A stretch of DNA of 64,000 nucleotides, taken from Paenibacillus puerhi. Lineage in GTDB: Bacteria > Bacillota > Bacilli > Paenibacillales > NBRC-103111. The notes below the pieces were generated by a model that was not told where the DNA came from, searched no databases, and saw only the letters and a program-made list of their open reading frames with translations. Of the stretch, positions 47,047-56,596 are shown one piece after another. Numbering within the stretch: the stretch's first letter is position 1; each line of letters begins with the position of its first letter. A program made the position numbers and the translations under genes. The DNA is taken from positions 62,001 through 126,000 of the forward strand of contig NZ_WUWM01000015.1 in assembly GCF_009846885.1 (NCBI RefSeq), given 5' to 3'.

Positions 47047-47829
47047 ATGTTCGTCATGAAATGCGGCGGCAGCACATTGGCTGCTTTGCCTGATGCGTTT
47101 TTCGAAGATTTGAAGCAATTGCAAGAAGAAGGCGAAATCCCGGTTATCGTACACGGCGGCGGTCCGGCTATCTCCGATACGCTCGGCAAGCTCGGGATCG
47201 AAACGGAATTTGTCAACGGATTGCGCAAAACGAATGAGGCCGTACTCGACGTAGTCGAAATGGTATTGGCCGGAAAGATCAATAAAGAGATCGTGCGAAA
47301 GATTCAGCTATCCGGAGCCAGAGCGGTTGGGCTCTCCGGCGTAGACGGCAACCTGATTCAAGCGCAGCCGGTTGCTAACGCGCATGAAGTCGGCTTGGTT
47401 GGCGATGTTTCGCATGTGAATGCCGGGCTTATCCAGGGGATCGTGGACATGGGCTATATGCCGGTCGTTGCTCCGGTAGGGATCGGGGCTGACGGCGGCC
47501 AGCGATATAACATTAATGCCGATACGGCGGCCGGTGCCGTGGCCTCTTATCTGGGCGTGGAACGAATGATCGTGGTAACGGACGTTCCCGGCATTATGAA
47601 GACGGTGGACGGAGAGAAGCGCGTGCTGCCTTCCGTGACCGTCCGGGAGATTGACGAGATGATCGCCAGCGGCGAAATTTATGGCGGGATGATCCCGAAG
47701 GTTCGCGCGGCCGTGCAGTGCATCCAGGGCGAGGTGCGCGAAGTCGTCATCGTCAACGGAGCGGAGCCTCAGGTATTGAGCAAGGCGTTGAAAGAGGCCG
47801 GCATCGGAACGCGGATCATCAAGGGCTAA
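47047..47829 (+). CDS. argB: Acetylglutamate kinase
   Basis: 260 residues, ATG start. Phosphate-binding MKCGGS at the N-terminus, VIVHGGGPAISDTL with the Gly-rich acetylglutamate loop, and NINADTAAGAVASYL near residue 157. It phosphorylates N-acetylglutamate, the second pathway step. It lacks the N-terminal helix extension typical of strongly arginine-inhibited hexameric kinases, so it may be the less-regulated dimer type; that is inference. Confidence 0.96.
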   Translation: MFVMKCGGSTLAALPDAFFEDLKQLQEEGEIPVIVHGGGPAISDTLGKLGIETEFVNGLRKTNEAVLDVVEMVLAGKINKEIVRKIQLSGARAVGLSGVDGNLIQAQPVANAHEVGLVGDVSHVNAGLIQGIVDMGYMPVVAPVGIGADGGQRYNINADTAAGAVASYLGVERMIVVTDVPGIMKTVDGEKRVLPSVTVREIDEMIASGEIYGGMIPKVRAAVQCIQGEVREVVIVNGAEPQVLSKALKEAGIGTRIIKG

Positions 47830-47906
47830 GCCCGAGGATCAGGCTAATACCGTTTCTGGCCATTCATGTATAGCAGCACACTGAACAAGATAAAGGAGTG
47901 AACGAC

Positions 47907-49097
47907 ATGGGAGAGGCTCAAAGCGCATTGTTTCCGAATTACGCCAGATATCCTTTTACGTTTGTGAAGGGGGAAGGCAGCCGGTTGTGGGATGAGCATG
48001 GCAAAGAGTACCTCGACTTGATGTGCGGGCTGGCGGTCACGAACCTGGGTCACGCGCCCAAGCAGGTGACCGAACGTCTGAAGGAGCAGGTGGATACGCT
48101 CTGGCATACAAGCAATCTGTTCCATATCCCCGGGCAGGAGAAGCTGGCCGAGTTGCTCGTGGCGAACAGCTGCGCGGACGCCGTCTTTTTCTGCAACAGC
48201 GGCGCGGAAGCCAATGAAGCGGCGATCAAGATAGCGCGCCGGTATTTTTCCAAGGTACTGGGGCAGCCGGAGCGTTATGAGATCATCACCTTCGACATGT
48301 CGTTCCACGGACGGACGCTGGCAACCTTGACGGCCACGGGGCAGGAGAAGGTGAAGGAAGGCTTCGCTCCGCTGCCGGAGGGCTTCGTATATGCGCCGTA
48401 TAACGATGAGGAAGCGGTGGAGAAGCTGATCTCGCCGCGCACGTGTGCGATCATGCTGGAGCTGGTGCAGGGCGAGGGCGGCGTGAATCCGGCCGATCCT
48501 GATTTCGTGAAGGCGGTCGCCGAGCTGTGCGAGCGTCATGGCTTGCTGCTGATTCTCGATGAGATTCAGACGGGCGTGGGTCGTACCGGCAAGCTGTATG
48601 CCTACGAGCATTACGGCATTGAGCCGGACCTCTTTACGCTGGCCAAAGGGCTGGGAAGCGGCATGCCGATCGGCGCCCTGCTGGGCAAAGAGAAGCTGCG
48701 CGGCGCTTTTACCGCAGGTTCCCACGGCACGACCTTCGGAGGCAATTATTTGTCCACGGCAGCAGGTCTGGCTACGCTGGAGACGATGCTGGCGGAGGAT
48801 GTTCCGGCCAAGGCGGCAGCTATGGGTGAGTATATCGTCAGCGAGCTGAAGGCGAGATTGGCGGATAATCCGCTTGTCGAGCAGATTCGCGGTCTCGGGA
48901 TGCTGATCGGCATCGGTCTGACGGTACCGGGTACCGACTTGATTAAGTCGATTCATGAACAGGGCGTGCTTGTTGTGCCGGCCGGCCCGAATGTGATCCG
49001 GCTGGCTCCAAGCCTCGTGATCAGCAAGGAAGACATCGACCGCGGGCTGGATACGATCTGCCAGACGCTGTCGAAGGCGGCTGCGGCTGCCGTTTGA
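47907..49097 (+). CDS. argD: Acetylornithine aminotransferase
   Basis: 396 residues from ATG 47907 behind AAAGGAG; GTG 47898 in frame lies inside the SD. Class III PLP aminotransferase: FCNSGAEANEAAIKIARR (phosphate cup), LILDEIQTGVGRTG with the Asp that contacts the pyridine N, and the Schiff-base Lys in TLAKGLGSGMP near residue 250. It makes N-acetylornithine from the semialdehyde and glutamate. Position in the operon fixes the role against the related GabT and RocD. Confidence 0.95.
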   Translation: MGEAQSALFPNYARYPFTFVKGEGSRLWDEHGKEYLDLMCGLAVTNLGHAPKQVTERLKEQVDTLWHTSNLFHIPGQEKLAELLVANSCADAVFFCNSGAEANEAAIKIARRYFSKVLGQPERYEIITFDMSFHGRTLATLTATGQEKVKEGFAPLPEGFVYAPYNDEEAVEKLISPRTCAIMLELVQGEGGVNPADPDFVKAVAELCERHGLLLILDEIQTGVGRTGKLYAYEHYGIEPDLFTLAKGLGSGMPIGALLGKEKLRGAFTAGSHGTTFGGNYLSTAAGLATLETMLAEDVPAKAAAMGEYIVSELKARLADNPLVEQIRGLGMLIGIGLTVPGTDLIKSIHEQGVLVVPAGPNVIRLAPSLVISKEDIDRGLDTICQTLSKAAAAAV

Positions 49098-49170
49098 TAC
49101 GTAAGTGCGAATGAGCTTGTGAGGCTTGACCACATAGAACCAAGGGATGACGGGAAGGGAGATGTAGGCT

Positions 49171-50127
49171 TTGGCTGAAACGGTAGAGCAAGCCTTGGCG
49201 GTGCAATTGAAGGGCCGGGACTTTATCGGTCTTGTCGATTATACGTCGGAGGAGATTCGTTACCTGATCGATCTGGCGATTGATTTGAAGAAGAAGCAGA
49301 AGGCGGGCGAGGTTTATCAGCCCCTGAAGGGCAAGACGCTGGGCATGATTTTTGAGAAATCCTCGACGCGTACGCGAGTATCGTTTGAAGTAGGGATGTA
49401 CCAGCTTGGGGGCCATGCGCTCTTCCTGAGCAAGAATGACCTGCAGATCGGGCGCGGGGAGACGATCGCCGATACGGCGCAGACGATGTCCCGTTATCTG
49501 GACGGTATCATGATTCGTACGTATGCTCACCGGACAGTCATCGAATTGGCACGCAATGCGACGGTGCCGGTTATCAATGGCTTGACCGATCTGTCTCACC
49601 CGTGTCAGGCGCTAGCGGACTATCAGACGGTGCTGGAGAAGAAGGGACGTCTGGAAGGGCTTAAGGTAGCCTATATCGGCGACGGCAACAATATGGTGCA
49701 TTCGCTGCTGATGGGGGCAGCCAAGCTCGGCGTCAACTTCGCCGTGGCTACGCCGCAAGGCTATGAGCCGGATAATGAAGTGCTTCAGCTGTCGCGTGAT
49801 GCGGCTGTGAAGACGGGAGCCTCCGTGCAGTTCACCAACGATCCGAAGGAAGCGATCGCAGATGCCGATGTCGTGTACACGGATGTGTGGGCGAGCATGG
49901 GCTTCGAGGCGGAGCAGAAGGAGCGGGAAATCGCGTTCAAGCAATTCCAGGTGAACGAAGAGCTCGCCAAATACGCGAAATCGGACTATATCTTCATGCA
50001 TTGTCTACCTGCCCACCGCGGCGAGGAAGTAAGCGAAGGCGTGATTGACGGGGCGCATTCGGTGATCTTCGATCAAGCGGAGAACCGACTTCATGCGCAG
50101 AAGGCCGTTATGGCCGCTATCATGTAA
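49171..50127 (+). CDS. argF: Ornithine carbamoyltransferase
   Basis: 318 residues from TTG 49171 (SD GAAGGGAGAT). Carbamoyl-phosphate loop STRTRVSFE near residue 66, HPCQALAD near 143, and the ornithine-binding MHCLPAHRGEEV near 275 with the catalytic Cys. It joins carbamoyl phosphate and ornithine to citrulline. carAB, which lie in the B. subtilis operon, are not here. Confidence 0.96.
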   Translation: MAETVEQALAVQLKGRDFIGLVDYTSEEIRYLIDLAIDLKKKQKAGEVYQPLKGKTLGMIFEKSSTRTRVSFEVGMYQLGGHALFLSKNDLQIGRGETIADTAQTMSRYLDGIMIRTYAHRTVIELARNATVPVINGLTDLSHPCQALADYQTVLEKKGRLEGLKVAYIGDGNNMVHSLLMGAAKLGVNFAVATPQGYEPDNEVLQLSRDAAVKTGASVQFTNDPKEAIADADVVYTDVWASMGFEAEQKEREIAFKQFQVNEELAKYAKSDYIFMHCLPAHRGEEVSEGVIDGAHSVIFDQAENRLHAQKAVMAAIM

Positions 50128-50211
50128 GCTGAGCGGGAAGCGTACAGACAGACGCAGACCGAGAGCAAGTGCAAGTCCAAGTTATACCAGAGAAGGAGAG
50201 CGGAAATCGAT

Positions 50212-51450
50212 ATGGCAAAGCAAAAAATCGTATTGGCTTACTCGGGCGGTTTGGATACGTCCATTATCTTGAAATGGTTGAAAGAAACGTATGACGCGGA
50301 GATCATCGCTTTCACCGCCGATATCGGCCAGAAGGAAGAGCTGGACGGCCTGGAGGAGAAGGCGCTGAACACAGGCGCATCCAAGGTTTATATCGATGAC
50401 CTGCGCGAGGAGTTCGCTCGCGACTTTATTTTCCCGATGTTCCAGGCAGGCGCCCTGTATGAAGGCCAATATCTGCTCGGCACGAGCATCGCTCGCCCGC
50501 TGATCGCCAAGCGGATGGTCGAGATTGCCCTCGCCGAAGGCGCTACGGCTATTGCGCACGGCGCAACGGGTAAAGGCAACGACCAAGTCCGCTTCGAGCT
50601 GACGGCTGCGGCCTTGACCCCGGATGTGGACGTCATCGCGCCATGGCGTCTGGAGCAGTTCCGCGAGGAATTCCCGGGACGCGCGGAAATGATCGCCTTT
50701 GCCGAGAAGCATGGCATCAACGTCACAGCATCTGCGGCCAAGCCGTATTCGATGGACCGCAACCTGCTGCATATCAGCTATGAAAGCGGCGTGCTGGAGG
50801 ATCCTTGGTTCGATCCGAGCGCGAAGGAAAACAAGGAAATGTTCCTGCTGAGTGCAGATCCTGAGGATGCTCCGGATCAAGCCGAATATATCGAGCTGGA
50901 GTTTGAGCAAGGCAACTGCGTAGCGATCAATGGGGAGCGTATGATTCCTCTTCATATCATGGAGAAGCTGAACGAGCTGGGCGGCAAGCATGGCATCGGC
51001 CGTGTCGACATGGTGGAGAACCGCTTCGTCGGCATGAAGAGCCGCGGCGTATACGAGACGCCTGGCGGTACGATCCTGTTCACCGCTCACCGCAAGATCG
51101 AGTCCATCACCATGGACCGTGAAGTCATGCATCTTCGCGACTCCTTGATCCCTAAGTATGCAACGCTTGTGTACAACGGCTTCTGGTACGCACCGGAGCG
51201 TCTGGCGATCCAGGCTCTGGTGACGGAGAGCCAGAAGAACGTGACCGGCACGGTTCGCCTCAAGCTGTACAAGGGCAATGTCATCGGTGCCGGCGTACAA
51301 AGCCCGGTCAGCCTGTATAACCCCAATATCGCCACGATGGAAGCCGATCCGACCAAGGCTTACGACCAAGGCGACGCAACCGGGTTTATCCGCCTGAACG
51401 CGCTTCGGCTGCGTGTGGCGGCCGGTGTGAACAAGAACAGCCAAGCCTAA
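50212..51450 (+). CDS. argG: Argininosuccinate synthase
   Basis: 412 residues, ATG start behind AGAAGGAGAG. PP-loop ATP-binding [10 protein letters not shown] at the N-terminus and the citrulline/aspartate site with [16 protein letters not shown] near residue 118. It condenses citrulline and aspartate at the cost of ATP to AMP. Full family length. Confidence 0.97.
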   Translation: MAKQKIVLAYSGGLDTSIILKWLKETYDAEIIAFTADIGQKEELDGLEEKALNTGASKVYIDDLREEFARDFIFPMFQAGALYEGQYLLGTSIARPLIAKRMVEIALAEGATAIAHGATGKGNDQVRFELTAAALTPDVDVIAPWRLEQFREEFPGRAEMIAFAEKHGINVTASAAKPYSMDRNLLHISYESGVLEDPWFDPSAKENKEMFLLSADPEDAPDQAEYIELEFEQGNCVAINGERMIPLHIMEKLNELGGKHGIGRVDMVENRFVGMKSRGVYETPGGTILFTAHRKIESITMDREVMHLRDSLIPKYATLVYNGFWYAPERLAIQALVTESQKNVTGTVRLKLYKGNVIGAGVQSPVSLYNPNIATMEADPTKAYDQGDATGFIRLNALRLRVAAGVNKNSQA

Positions 51451-51494
51451 GAGCCTAAGGGAGCCAGAACGGCTCACGGTAAACGAATAAAGGA

Positions 51495-51534
51495 GGCGCA
51501 GGGTTTTCCTTTCCACCGGGGGAAGCCCTGCGCC
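51495..51534 (+). repeat. Hairpin between argG and argH
   Basis: GGCGCAGGG (51495-51503) and CCCTGCGCC (51526-51534) form a perfect 9-bp stem, extended by inner TTTTCC/GGGGAA pairing. It starts inside an AAAGGAGG sequence that looks like an SD with no start after it. No T-run follows; possible attenuator or processing site. Confidence 0.65.
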
Positions 51535-51564
51535 TGTGTGCGAAGAAGAAAGGGGACATGCAAG

Positions 51565-52980
51565 GTGTCAAAGCTGTGGGGCGGACGATTTACGAAGAAA
51601 ACGGACCAACTGGTCGAAGAATATACGGCTTCCATCCTGTTCGATAAGGAGCTGGCCGAAGAGGATGTACAGGGCAGTCTCGCGCACGTGACTATGCTGG
51701 GCAAATGCGGCATCCTGCCTGCGGACGATGTCGAGACGATCAAGGCCGGATTGCTGAAGGTACAAGGGATGATCCGCCGGGGCGAGCTGGAGTTCTCGGT
51801 GAGCGACGAGGATATTCATATGAATGTCGAGAAGGCGCTGATCGACGAGGTCGGTCCAGTCGGCGGCAAGCTGCACACCGGCCGGAGCCGCAATGATCAG
51901 GTTGCGACCGATATGCACCTTTGGCTGCGCAAGCGCGTCGTCGAATTCGTAGGGCTGCTGAACAAGGTACAGGAAGCGTTGATTGAGCAGGCGAAGCAGA
52001 ATCTGGATACGATCGTTCCGGGCTATACGCATCTGCAGCGGGCTCAGCCGATTCTGTTCGCGCATCACCTGCTTGCGTATGTCTCGATGTTCCAGCGTGA
52101 CGCTGAGCGCCTCCGGGACAGCTACAAGCGTGTGAACGTACTGCCGCTTGGCGCAGGCGCGCTGGCCGGGACGACTTTCCCGATCGACCGTCACTTCGTG
52201 GCGGAGCAGCTCGGCTTTGACCGGGTGTACGAGAACTCGCTTGACGCGGTCAGCGACCGTGACTTCATCCTCGAGTTCCTGTCGAACGCCTCGATGATCA
52301 TGATGCACTTGTCGCGTCTAAGCGAGGAATTCGTCATGTGGTCGAGCACCGAGTTCCGCTTTGTCGAGCTTGACGATGCTTTCTGTACGGGCAGCAGCAT
52401 CATGCCTCAGAAAAAAAATCCGGACGTGGCCGAGCTCGTGCGCGGCAAAACAGGCCGGGTATACGGCAACTTGTTCGGGCTGCTCACTGTATTGAAGTCG
52501 CTCCCTCTGGCTTATAACAAGGACATGCAGGAGGACAAGGAAGGCATGTTCGACACCGTCCGTACGCTTCAAGGCGCGCTGCAGCTGTATGCGCCGATGA
52601 TCGCGACGATGAAGGTGAACAAGGACCGGATGAGACAAGCCGTCAATCAGGACTTCTCCAACGCGACCGACATCGCCGATTACCTGGTCAACAAAGGCAT
52701 GCCGTTCCGTCAGGCGCATGAAGTGATCGGGAAGACCGTGCTGTACTGCATCCAGCAGAACAAATACCTGCTTGACCTGAAGCTCGAGGAGTACCATCAG
52801 TTCTCTGAGCTGTTCGATCAGGACATCTACCAAGTGCTGCAGCCGGAGACCGTTGTCAATGCGCGCAACGTGTATGGCGGTACGGCGACGGTTCAAGTGA
52901 GCGCAGCCGTAGAGCGTGCGGAAGCGGCGCTCGCCGAATCGGCGGCCTGGTTCGATGAATATTTGGAGAAGAGCCGGTAG
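51565..52980 (+). CDS. argH: Argininosuccinate lyase
   Basis: 471 residues from GTG 51565, which follows AAAGGGGA by 8 bases and gives the family start [11 protein letters not shown] 51538 in frame would add 9 residues. Fumarase/aspartase superfamily signature [19 protein letters not shown] near residue 281 with the catalytic Ser. It splits argininosuccinate into arginine and fumarate, the last step. Ends the arginine operon. Confidence 0.97.
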   Translation: MSKLWGGRFTKKTDQLVEEYTASILFDKELAEEDVQGSLAHVTMLGKCGILPADDVETIKAGLLKVQGMIRRGELEFSVSDEDIHMNVEKALIDEVGPVGGKLHTGRSRNDQVATDMHLWLRKRVVEFVGLLNKVQEALIEQAKQNLDTIVPGYTHLQRAQPILFAHHLLAYVSMFQRDAERLRDSYKRVNVLPLGAGALAGTTFPIDRHFVAEQLGFDRVYENSLDAVSDRDFILEFLSNASMIMMHLSRLSEEFVMWSSTEFRFVELDDAFCTGSSIMPQKKNPDVAELVRGKTGRVYGNLFGLLTVLKSLPLAYNKDMQEDKEGMFDTVRTLQGALQLYAPMIATMKVNKDRMRQAVNQDFSNATDIADYLVNKGMPFRQAHEVIGKTVLYCIQQNKYLLDLKLEEYHQFSELFDQDIYQVLQPETVVNARNVYGGTATVQVSAAVERAEAALAESAAWFDEYLEKSR

Positions 52981-53023
52981 GACCCGCATATCGACGTCTA
53001 AGGGTCGAGCTCTTCCTGCTTGT

Positions 53024-53098
53024 AAAAAAAAGCCCCAGCAGCATCTGCCAAATCCGCGTTATCGCGGACTTGAGCGGGATGCGGCATCGGGGCTTTTT
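53024..53098 (+). terminator. Bidirectional terminator between argH and the VanW gene
   Basis: Seven As then AGCCCC (53031-53036) pair with GGGGCT (53089-53094) and its T-run; a perfect inner hairpin TCCGCG/CGCGGA (53053-53058, 53063-53068) sits at the centre. It can serve both converging genes. Confidence 0.85.
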
Positions 53099-53142
53099 GC
53101 GTCCGCCGAAACAGTGGATATCCAGCTAGCTAAGGGGAGCGG

Positions 53143-54624
53143 CTATCGGAAGGCCGGTCCCTTCACGCCATCCTCCACGTACGGGAGACCGTCTTTCGGG
53201 GCAGGAAAGCTGCGGTCCAGGTCGGCGTCCCCGCCGGAATTCATCGCGATAACGTTGGGCTGAGCGCTGTAAGTGTCCCGCGATATTTTCTCTCTGCCGA
53301 TTTCCCTGCCGTTCTGCTTCTTGATCCGGTACGTCTCGACGATGTACCCCGGCTTTCCCGGTGTGATCGGTACCTGTTTGCCGCGCGGCAGAGTCGGATT
53401 GTGCACGAATTTGGTCGGAGGCTCCAGCTTCTCGATCGTCCGGGATTCGACAGCATAACTGATGTCTGCCGGCGTTTGGCCGAACAGCTTGACCGTTAGC
53501 CCCTTGCGGTCAGCTTGCGTACGGATCAGCACGTAATGAGGCGTGTTGTTGCGGAACTTGAAGTTAATATGGCCTGTGGCAAAGGTAGCGTCCTGCCCGA
53601 GCGGAATGTAGCTCACAGGGAGCGAATGATTGCGCCGCTCCACGATCTCAAGGCCAGCGTGCAGCACCGCCATGTACAGCGTGGAGGAAACCTGGCAGAT
53701 GCCGCCCCCGATGCCGGGCACAAGCTTGCCGTTCATGATGACGGGCGCCTCCTTATAGCCGAAGGCTTCCTCCGTCTGCTTAATAAAGGGGGCGTAATCG
53801 AACACGGCGCCGGGTGCCAGCAGCGTATCCTGGAGAGACGCAGCCGTGGATTGCACGTTATGCAAGCGGCCCTCGGCGCTTCCTGGTCCTCCATCCGGAG
53901 ACGGAGGGTAGGCGGTGGTGAAATGTCCGATGCTGCGAACAATTCCCTGCGCCCGCAGCATCTCGACGGTAATGGCAGGATTCCACACGCGCAGCGGCAC
54001 GCTAAGCTCGGGCACATCTGTGGGAGATTGCTCCCATGAGGGCAGTGAGGCGGCGAGCCTTTCCGCGAACATCCGCTCATCGGGCTGAACGGTCGATTTC
54101 TCAGGCAGGTAATCTACCGTATCATTCGGACGAATCACCCGTACCGCGTCTTTCGGTTTTATCTGATATAGGCGGGGGTAGACCTGCCGCAAAGCGGCCA
54201 GCAGTTTGTCTGTATTAACCGAAGGGGAAACGGTCCAGGCTTGGCCCCGCATCGCCCACCGGGCCTTCGCGCGCTGAAGAACGGAGCCTTGCCGCAGGGG
54301 CCAGGTTTTTTCGATCAGGCTTTGAGCGTCCAATTCGACACCGAGCTCCGCGAGCGTACGTTCCGCCTTGCTCCCGGCTGCGGCAGAGGGATGATTCTCC
54401 AGGCTAAGCGTAGCCTTCAGCCCCAGAAAGCTTGCCTGCTTCTCGGCCAATTGAAGCTCGAATTCCTGAAAGGTAAGCCCGCCGACTACCCAATCCCCTA
54501 CATGAAGCCGATGAGGCAGCCGCTGGGAGGAGCCGTATAGGGCAGCCGTTCCGCACGCGATCACGGTAACCGACAGAATCGCAATCAGCAGCGGTCCGAT
54601 AAGCTTGGTTACTGGCGGCATCAT
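53143..54624 (-). CDS. VanW family protein with a C-terminal G5 domain
   Basis: 493 residues on the minus strand, ATG at 54624 behind AAAGGAG. One N-terminal membrane anchor (about residues 5-30, LIGPLLIAILSVTVIACGTA), a YoaR-like region with a double-psi pattern (about 35-240), the VanW domain (about 250-385: TLLAPGAVFDYAPF, GIGGGICQVSSTLYMAVLHA) and a G5 domain (about 390-475, with ITPGKPGYIVETYRIKKQNG). VanW proteins are surface-exposed and of unknown reaction; the G5 domain suggests binding to peptidoglycan or GlcNAc polymers. It is the only minus-strand gene between the arg and fts groups. The gap 54625-54951 shows no confident promoter. Confidence 0.9.
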   Translation of the reverse strand: MMPPVTKLIGPLLIAILSVTVIACGTAALYGSSQRLPHRLHVGDWVVGGLTFQEFELQLAEKQASFLGLKATLSLENHPSAAAGSKAERTLAELGVELDAQSLIEKTWPLRQGSVLQRAKARWAMRGQAWTVSPSVNTDKLLAALRQVYPRLYQIKPKDAVRVIRPNDTVDYLPEKSTVQPDERMFAERLAASLPSWEQSPTDVPELSVPLRVWNPAITVEMLRAQGIVRSIGHFTTAYPPSPDGGPGSAEGRLHNVQSTAASLQDTLLAPGAVFDYAPFIKQTEEAFGYKEAPVIMNGKLVPGIGGGICQVSSTLYMAVLHAGLEIVERRNHSLPVSYIPLGQDATFATGHINFKFRNNTPHYVLIRTQADRKGLTVKLFGQTPADISYAVESRTIEKLEPPTKFVHNPTLPRGKQVPITPGKPGYIVETYRIKKQNGREIGREKISRDTYSAQPNVIAMNSGGDADLDRSFPAPKDGLPYVEDGVKGPAFR

Positions 54625-54951
54625 CAGTCGGGTCTCCTTTGCTACGGAAGCTCGTACCTCGGCTTGCTATCCCCACTATATGCCCCGTCCCCTTGAAACT
54701 TGCCATCCGCTTTAGCATAATCGCCCGGGCGGGAGACAACTTGTTCCAGTCACGGGCAGGAATTGCGAAAAGGTGTAGAAATTCACATGGCAATAAAGGA
54801 ATTTGGGTTTTTATGTCGAACTTATATAGGCTAATGCTGGAATTCTAACCGACAAGATCGGCTAATGGGTTGGGATAAGCACGGCTCTTTCGCTTAGAGA
54901 AGGGTCATGCCCGACTATCAGCTTTCGCTAATAAATTCAGGATGTGATACC

Positions 54952-55638
54952 GTGATCGAAATGCACGACGTTTGGAAAACGTATCCTGACGGTAATCATG
55001 CGCTCAAAGGCATCAGCGTCAAGGTGGACCAAAGTGAATTCGTCTATGTCGTCGGCCCGTCAGGAGCGGGTAAATCGACTTTTATGAAAATGATCTATAG
55101 AGAGGAACGTCCGACCAAGGGGACGATCTTCGTCAACGGCTTCAATCTTGAGAAGTTGAAGCAGCGTAAAATTCCATATGTGCGCCGCAATATCGGCGTT
55201 ATTTTTCAAGACTTCCGGTTGCTCCCGAAGCTGACGGTTTACGAGAACGTAGCTTTTGCGATGGAGGTCATCGAAGCTCCCAAGAAGGTCATCCGAAAGC
55301 GGACGCTAGAGGTGCTTGAGCTGGTGAGGCTGAAGGATAAAGTCGGCTCGCTGCCTACCCAGTTATCCGGAGGCGAGCAGCAGCGCGTGGCAATTGCCCG
55401 GGCAATAGTCAACAATCCGTCCGTTATTATCGCGGATGAGCCGACAGGCAATCTGGACCCTGACACGTCGTGGGGGATCATGAAGCTGATGGAGGAAATC
55501 AACTTTCGAGGTACGACAATCGTGATGGCTACGCACAACAAAGAGATCGTGAACACGATGCGCAAACGAGTCATCGCCATCGAGGCAGGCAAAATCGCCC
55601 GTGACGAAGCAAGGGGTGAGTACGGCTATGAAGATTAG
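54952..55638 (+). CDS. ftsE: Cell division ABC transporter ATP-binding protein FtsE
   Basis: 228 residues from GTG 54952, which gives [20 protein letters not shown] and the exact family length; ATG 54907 in frame would add 15 non-family residues. Walker [10 protein letters not shown] with Lys41, signature [14 protein letters not shown], Walker [13 protein letters not shown]. FtsE with FtsX transmits a signal across the membrane to activate peptidoglycan hydrolases at division or elongation. ftsX overlaps its end by 11 bases. Confidence 0.96.
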   Translation: MIEMHDVWKTYPDGNHALKGISVKVDQSEFVYVVGPSGAGKSTFMKMIYREERPTKGTIFVNGFNLEKLKQRKIPYVRRNIGVIFQDFRLLPKLTVYENVAFAMEVIEAPKKVIRKRTLEVLELVRLKDKVGSLPTQLSGGEQQRVAIARAIVNNPSVIIADEPTGNLDPDTSWGIMKLMEEINFRGTTIVMATHNKEIVNTMRKRVIAIEAGKIARDEARGEYGYED

Positions 55639-56545
55639 CACAGCCGGGCGGCATCTCCGTGAAGGAACGAAGAGCGTGCTTCGCAACGGCTGGATGTCCT
55701 TTGCTTCGATCAGCTCGATTGCCATATCGTTGTTCATTCTTGGCGTTTTTCTGCTGCTGACGCTTAATGTGAATTTTCTTTCGAAGCAGATCGAGCAGCA
55801 GGTGGAGATACGGGTCTATCTGGAGGTGAACACGCCACAGGAGGAGATTGCCCTGCTGCAGAACGAGATTGCTTCTATCTCGCAGGTCAGCAAGATCACC
55901 TTTATATCCAAGGAGGAGGGCCTCGTCTTCCTGCGCGAGAAATTAGGGGAAAGCGGAAGGGAGCTTCTCGAAGGCTTCGATGGGGAAAACAATCCGCTGA
56001 ATGATTCGTTTACTGTGGAGGTTTCCCAGCCGCGCGAGGTCGCGGTTGTAGCCGAGCAGATCGGCAAGCTCAATAATGACAAGACGGTCAAGCCGATCTA
56101 TCGCGTTAGCTACGGGCAAGGCACGGTCGAGACGATGTTCAAAATTACCGCGATTGTGCGAAATGTCGGCTTGGTGCTGGTAGCGGCACTGGCTTTGACG
56201 GCGATGTTCCTCATCTCGAATACGATAAAAATTACGATCGTGGCCAGAAGACGGGAAATCTCGATTATGAAGCTGGTCGGTGCGACCAATTCGTTTATTC
56301 GCTGGCCGTTCTTCATTGAGGGTGCGCTGCTAGGCATCATCGGCTCGGCGATCCCGGTCGGCGTTCTGTTATACGGGTATCAGCAGTTGATGCTTTCGAT
56401 ACAAGTGGATTTGAATCTGCTGCTTATCAAGCTTCTGCCTTTCCAGGAAGTCGCTATGCAGACGGCGGGATTGCTGCTCGGCATAGGTATTATAATCGGG
56501 ATCTGGGGAAGCGTGTTGTCGGTGCGTAAATTTTTGCGCGTATAG
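55628..56545 (+). CDS. ftsX: Cell division ABC transporter permease FtsX
   Basis: 305 residues from ATG 55628 overlapping ftsE. Four transmembrane helices: one near residues 28-50 (SFASISSIAISLFILGVFLL), an extracytoplasmic domain (about 50-165), then three to the C-terminus (FKITAIVRNVGLVLVAALAL and others). The outside domain is the contact for the murein-hydrolase partner encoded next. Normal length for a Gram-positive FtsX. Confidence 0.95.
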   Translation: MKISTAGRHLREGTKSVLRNGWMSFASISSIAISLFILGVFLLLTLNVNFLSKQIEQQVEIRVYLEVNTPQEEIALLQNEIASISQVSKITFISKEEGLVFLREKLGESGRELLEGFDGENNPLNDSFTVEVSQPREVAVVAEQIGKLNNDKTVKPIYRVSYGQGTVETMFKITAIVRNVGLVLVAALALTAMFLISNTIKITIVARRREISIMKLVGATNSFIRWPFFIEGALLGIIGSAIPVGVLLYGYQQLMLSIQVDLNLLLIKLLPFQEVAMQTAGLLLGIGIIIGIWGSVLSVRKFLRV

Positions 56546-56596
56546 CGCCCTGAGAGTTCTAGGTCGAACGAACACATGTTCAAGGAGGAACGGGTA

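Noticed and set aside
47844..49133. Minus-strand open frame (429 codons) opposite argD
   Set aside because: Shadow of argD; His/Gln/Arg-rich, low-complexity translation without a start site.
50182..51516. Minus-strand open frame (444 codons) opposite argG
   Set aside because: Shadow of argG, which is complete and unambiguous on the plus strand.
54639..54848. Plus-strand open frame of 69 codons between the VanW gene and ftsE
   Set aside because: No SD and no pattern; it overlaps the VanW upstream region.
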